The position numbers were made by a program, and so were the translations under genes. A stretch of DNA of 6,171 bases from JBFMHD01 sp040752395 [NCBI: Candidatus Hydrogenedentota bacterium]. Its GTDB lineage: Bacteria; JBFMHD01. The notes under the pieces are model-generated. The model saw only the letters and a program-made list of their open reading frames with translations, had not been told where the DNA came from and made no database searches. Below, piece by piece: positions 4,997 through 6,171 of the stretch. The DNA lies in contig JBFMHD010000165.1 in assembly GCA_040752395.1 (NCBI GenBank), positions 1 to 6,171 of the forward strand. Reading direction: 5' to 3'. Position 1 is the first letter of the stretch; each line of letters starts with the position of its first letter.

Positions 4997-5842
4997 ATGG
5001 ATGATGGGAAAAATAAGGTTGAATTACTAAAAGAATATTTCAAAAAAAGAGACGATATTGTAATGGCTTTTTTATTCGGTTCAAGAACAAAAAATAGTAG
5101 TCATAGCCAGTCTGACTGGGACATAGCAATATACCTGAAACCTGATAAACAGTACGTTGAGATAGAAGAACAAGACCGAGCGTATGAACAAGAAGATGTT
5201 ATCTGGAATGATTGTATAAAAATACTTAATACTGATAATGTTGATTTAATCATTTTAAACCGTGCACCGGTAAATATTTCTGATACTGCTATCAGGGGGA
5301 AAACTTTGATTATTAAAGACCATACCTTATATTTATTGTTTATGCTGGCTGTTACACGTGAAGCTGAAGATTATAGAAAATTTGTAAACGAATACTATAG
5401 TATCAGTCAGCGTTCTACATCTTTTTCGTCTGCAGACAGGGTCATACTACAAAAAAGTATCAGTTTTGTCGAGGAGCAGATGACACTTTACCCATATTTT
5501 AATAATCTAACTCTCAAAGAATACACCGCCAATATTCACAAAAGGAATGATGTAGAACGCTGGGTTGAGAATATCGTTAATGCAGTTATCGATATGTCAA
5601 AGATTATACTTGCAAGCCGGCATAAAATTATACCTGATACTTACAGAGAAGTTATAGTACGAGCTTTAGTGATATTAAAACTATCTGAGAATTATATAAG
5701 TAAATTCGAAAAGTGGATAAAACTCAGAAATATACTTGCTCATGAATATCTGGATATAAGATGGGGAAGGATTGAAGACTTTATAAAGACAAGCGAACCC
5801 GTGGTCAATGACTTTTTATCTTCCCTCAAAACCTATTTATAA
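4997..5842 (+). CDS. Single-chain MNT nucleotidyltransferase-HEPN (HepT/DUF86) fusion, type VII toxin-antitoxin
   Basis: Both partners of an MntA-HepT toxin-antitoxin pair in one 281-residue cytoplasmic protein. Residues 1 to about 140 are a minimal nucleotidyltransferase: LFGSR (26-30) with G28 and S29, then SDWDIAIYL (39-47) with metal ligands D40 and D42, and a third acidic position D83 in NVDLIIL. Residues about 145-281 are a HEPN domain of the DUF86 family, with helix VERWVENIVNAVIDM (186-200) and RNILAHEY (244-251), the R-x4-H-x-Y motif (R244, H249, Y251) of HepT ribonucleases. In studied two-gene systems MntA adds AMP to the tyrosine of this motif and silences the RNase; here that could occur within one chain or between copies. 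Each half is about the size of its stand-alone relative, and all catalytic residues look intact. It is monocistronic with its own promoter and convergent with the isomerase gene. The flanking 38-bp repeats suggest acquisition as a module. Confidence 0.88.
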   Translation: MDDGKNKVELLKEYFKKRDDIVMAFLFGSRTKNSSHSQSDWDIAIYLKPDKQYVEIEEQDRAYEQEDVIWNDCIKILNTDNVDLIILNRAPVNISDTAIRGKTLIIKDHTLYLLFMLAVTREAEDYRKFVNEYYSISQRSTSFSSADRVILQKSISFVEEQMTLYPYFNNLTLKEYTANIHKRNDVERWVENIVNAVIDMSKIILASRHKIIPDTYREVIVRALVILKLSENYISKFEKWIKLRNILAHEYLDIRWGRIEDFIKTSEPVVNDFLSSLKTYL

Positions 5843-5969
5843 GTGCGGTTCCCAACATTTAATAAATAAACATTTATACGAGTCTGTTGCAGAGGTTAGT
5901 TTTTTGGTTTTCTTAGCGGATTTATCTATACACCAATTGTTATCGTGCGATACTTTACTTCCTTCAAGC

Positions 5970-6171
5970 TTAGTCTTCTAATTCAGCTTTAACTGATTGA
6001 TGATACTTAATCCTTGCTTTCTTTTTAGCCTGCTCGAACCACTGATTAAATATCTCATTTTGTTTTTTTTCAAAGAGGTCATTATAGAGTTCGGCCCGGA
6101 ATCTCTCAAATTCCTCTTCGTCAAAAGGTTTACGTTTTATAAGTTGAAATATATGGTAACCGTTCTGAGCG
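5970..6171 (-). CDS. SurA/PpiC-like peptidyl-prolyl cis-trans isomerase, C-terminal end (partial)
   Basis: The minus-strand frame enters from the right edge and ends at a TAA (5970-5972), giving 66 residues. GYHIFQLIKRKP (4-15) matches the last strand of a parvulin (rotamase) domain, where GYHI-x-x-L is usual. A charged helical tail follows, rich in Lys and Glu, ending IKYHQSVKAELED, as in SurA/PrsA-like folding factors of the envelope. The catalytic domain and any signal peptide lie outside the window, so the assignment rests on the tail only. The final 3' bases form the right copy of the 38-bp repeat. The 127 bases between this gene and the MNT-HEPN stop (5843-5969) show no terminator or repeat that I can support. 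Confidence 0.72.
   Translation of the reverse strand, partial: AQNGYHIFQLIKRKPFDEEEFERFRAELYNDLFEKKQNEIFNQWFEQAKKKARIKYHQSVKAELED
5974..6011. repeat. 38-bp direct repeat, right copy (inside the isomerase 3' end)
   Basis: It encodes the isomerase residues IKYHQSVKAELED up to the base before its stop region. Being coding DNA of an open gene, this copy is functional sequence; the left copy at 4693-4730 is orphaned. The offset of 1281 bases is a multiple of three, and both copies read in the same phase. Confidence 0.85.

Noticed and set aside
4731-5973. Transposon or integron cassette around the MNT-HEPN gene
   Set aside because: No transposase, integrase or terminal inverted repeats are visible; only the 38-bp direct repeats support mobility, so I report an insertion hypothesis and not a named element.

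Overview
This AT-rich window carries four complete genes on the + strand, the 3' end of one gene entering at the left edge (+), and the 3' end of another entering from the right edge (-). It looks like chromosomal DNA of an uncultivated, probably anaerobic or microaerophilic bacterium. The gene content (B12-dependent ribonucleotide reductase with ThyX, a GGDEF protein, a parvulin-type isomerase) does not fix the phylum. Repeat-laden intergenic DNA of this kind reminds me of Omnitrophota-like candidate phyla, but that is a weak impression and not a classification.

Layout. 1-125: tail of an unrecognised gene. 117-397: a repeat block leading into nrdJ. 398-2683: nrdJ, class II ribonucleotide reductase, followed 12 bases later by thyX (2696-3280), the flavin-dependent thymidylate synthase. 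These two form a clear deoxynucleotide operon closed by a terminator at about 3288-3322. 3323-3795: a second repeat block with a promoter-like site and a 16-bp perfect palindrome at its left side. 3796-4668: a soluble diguanylate cyclase. 4669-4996: a gap holding a relic of a gene 3' end, a heptamer tract, small hairpins and a good sigma70-type promoter. 4997-5842: a single-chain fusion of an MNT nucleotidyltransferase and a HEPN (HepT/DUF86) protein, i.e. both halves of a type VII toxin-antitoxin pair in one polypeptide. 5970-6171 (-): the last 66 residues of a SurA/PpiC-like peptidyl-prolyl isomerase.

Two features go beyond ordinary annotation. First, the blocks in front of nrdJ and of the diguanylate cyclase gene share one architecture: an element R1 (hairpin plus octamer array bounded by ttgcgctctacac), then tracts of 7-bp tandem words whose sequence differs from tract to tract, then an element R2 (ttattagagttac core) ending in purine-rich sequence that serves as the ribosome binding site. 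Second, the MNT-HEPN gene lies between two 38-bp direct repeats (36/38 identical). One repeat is the 3' end of the isomerase gene and the other is an isolated relic of that same end, placed 11 bases after the diguanylate cyclase stop. This suggests that the toxin-antitoxin module was inserted between two formerly convergent neighbours.
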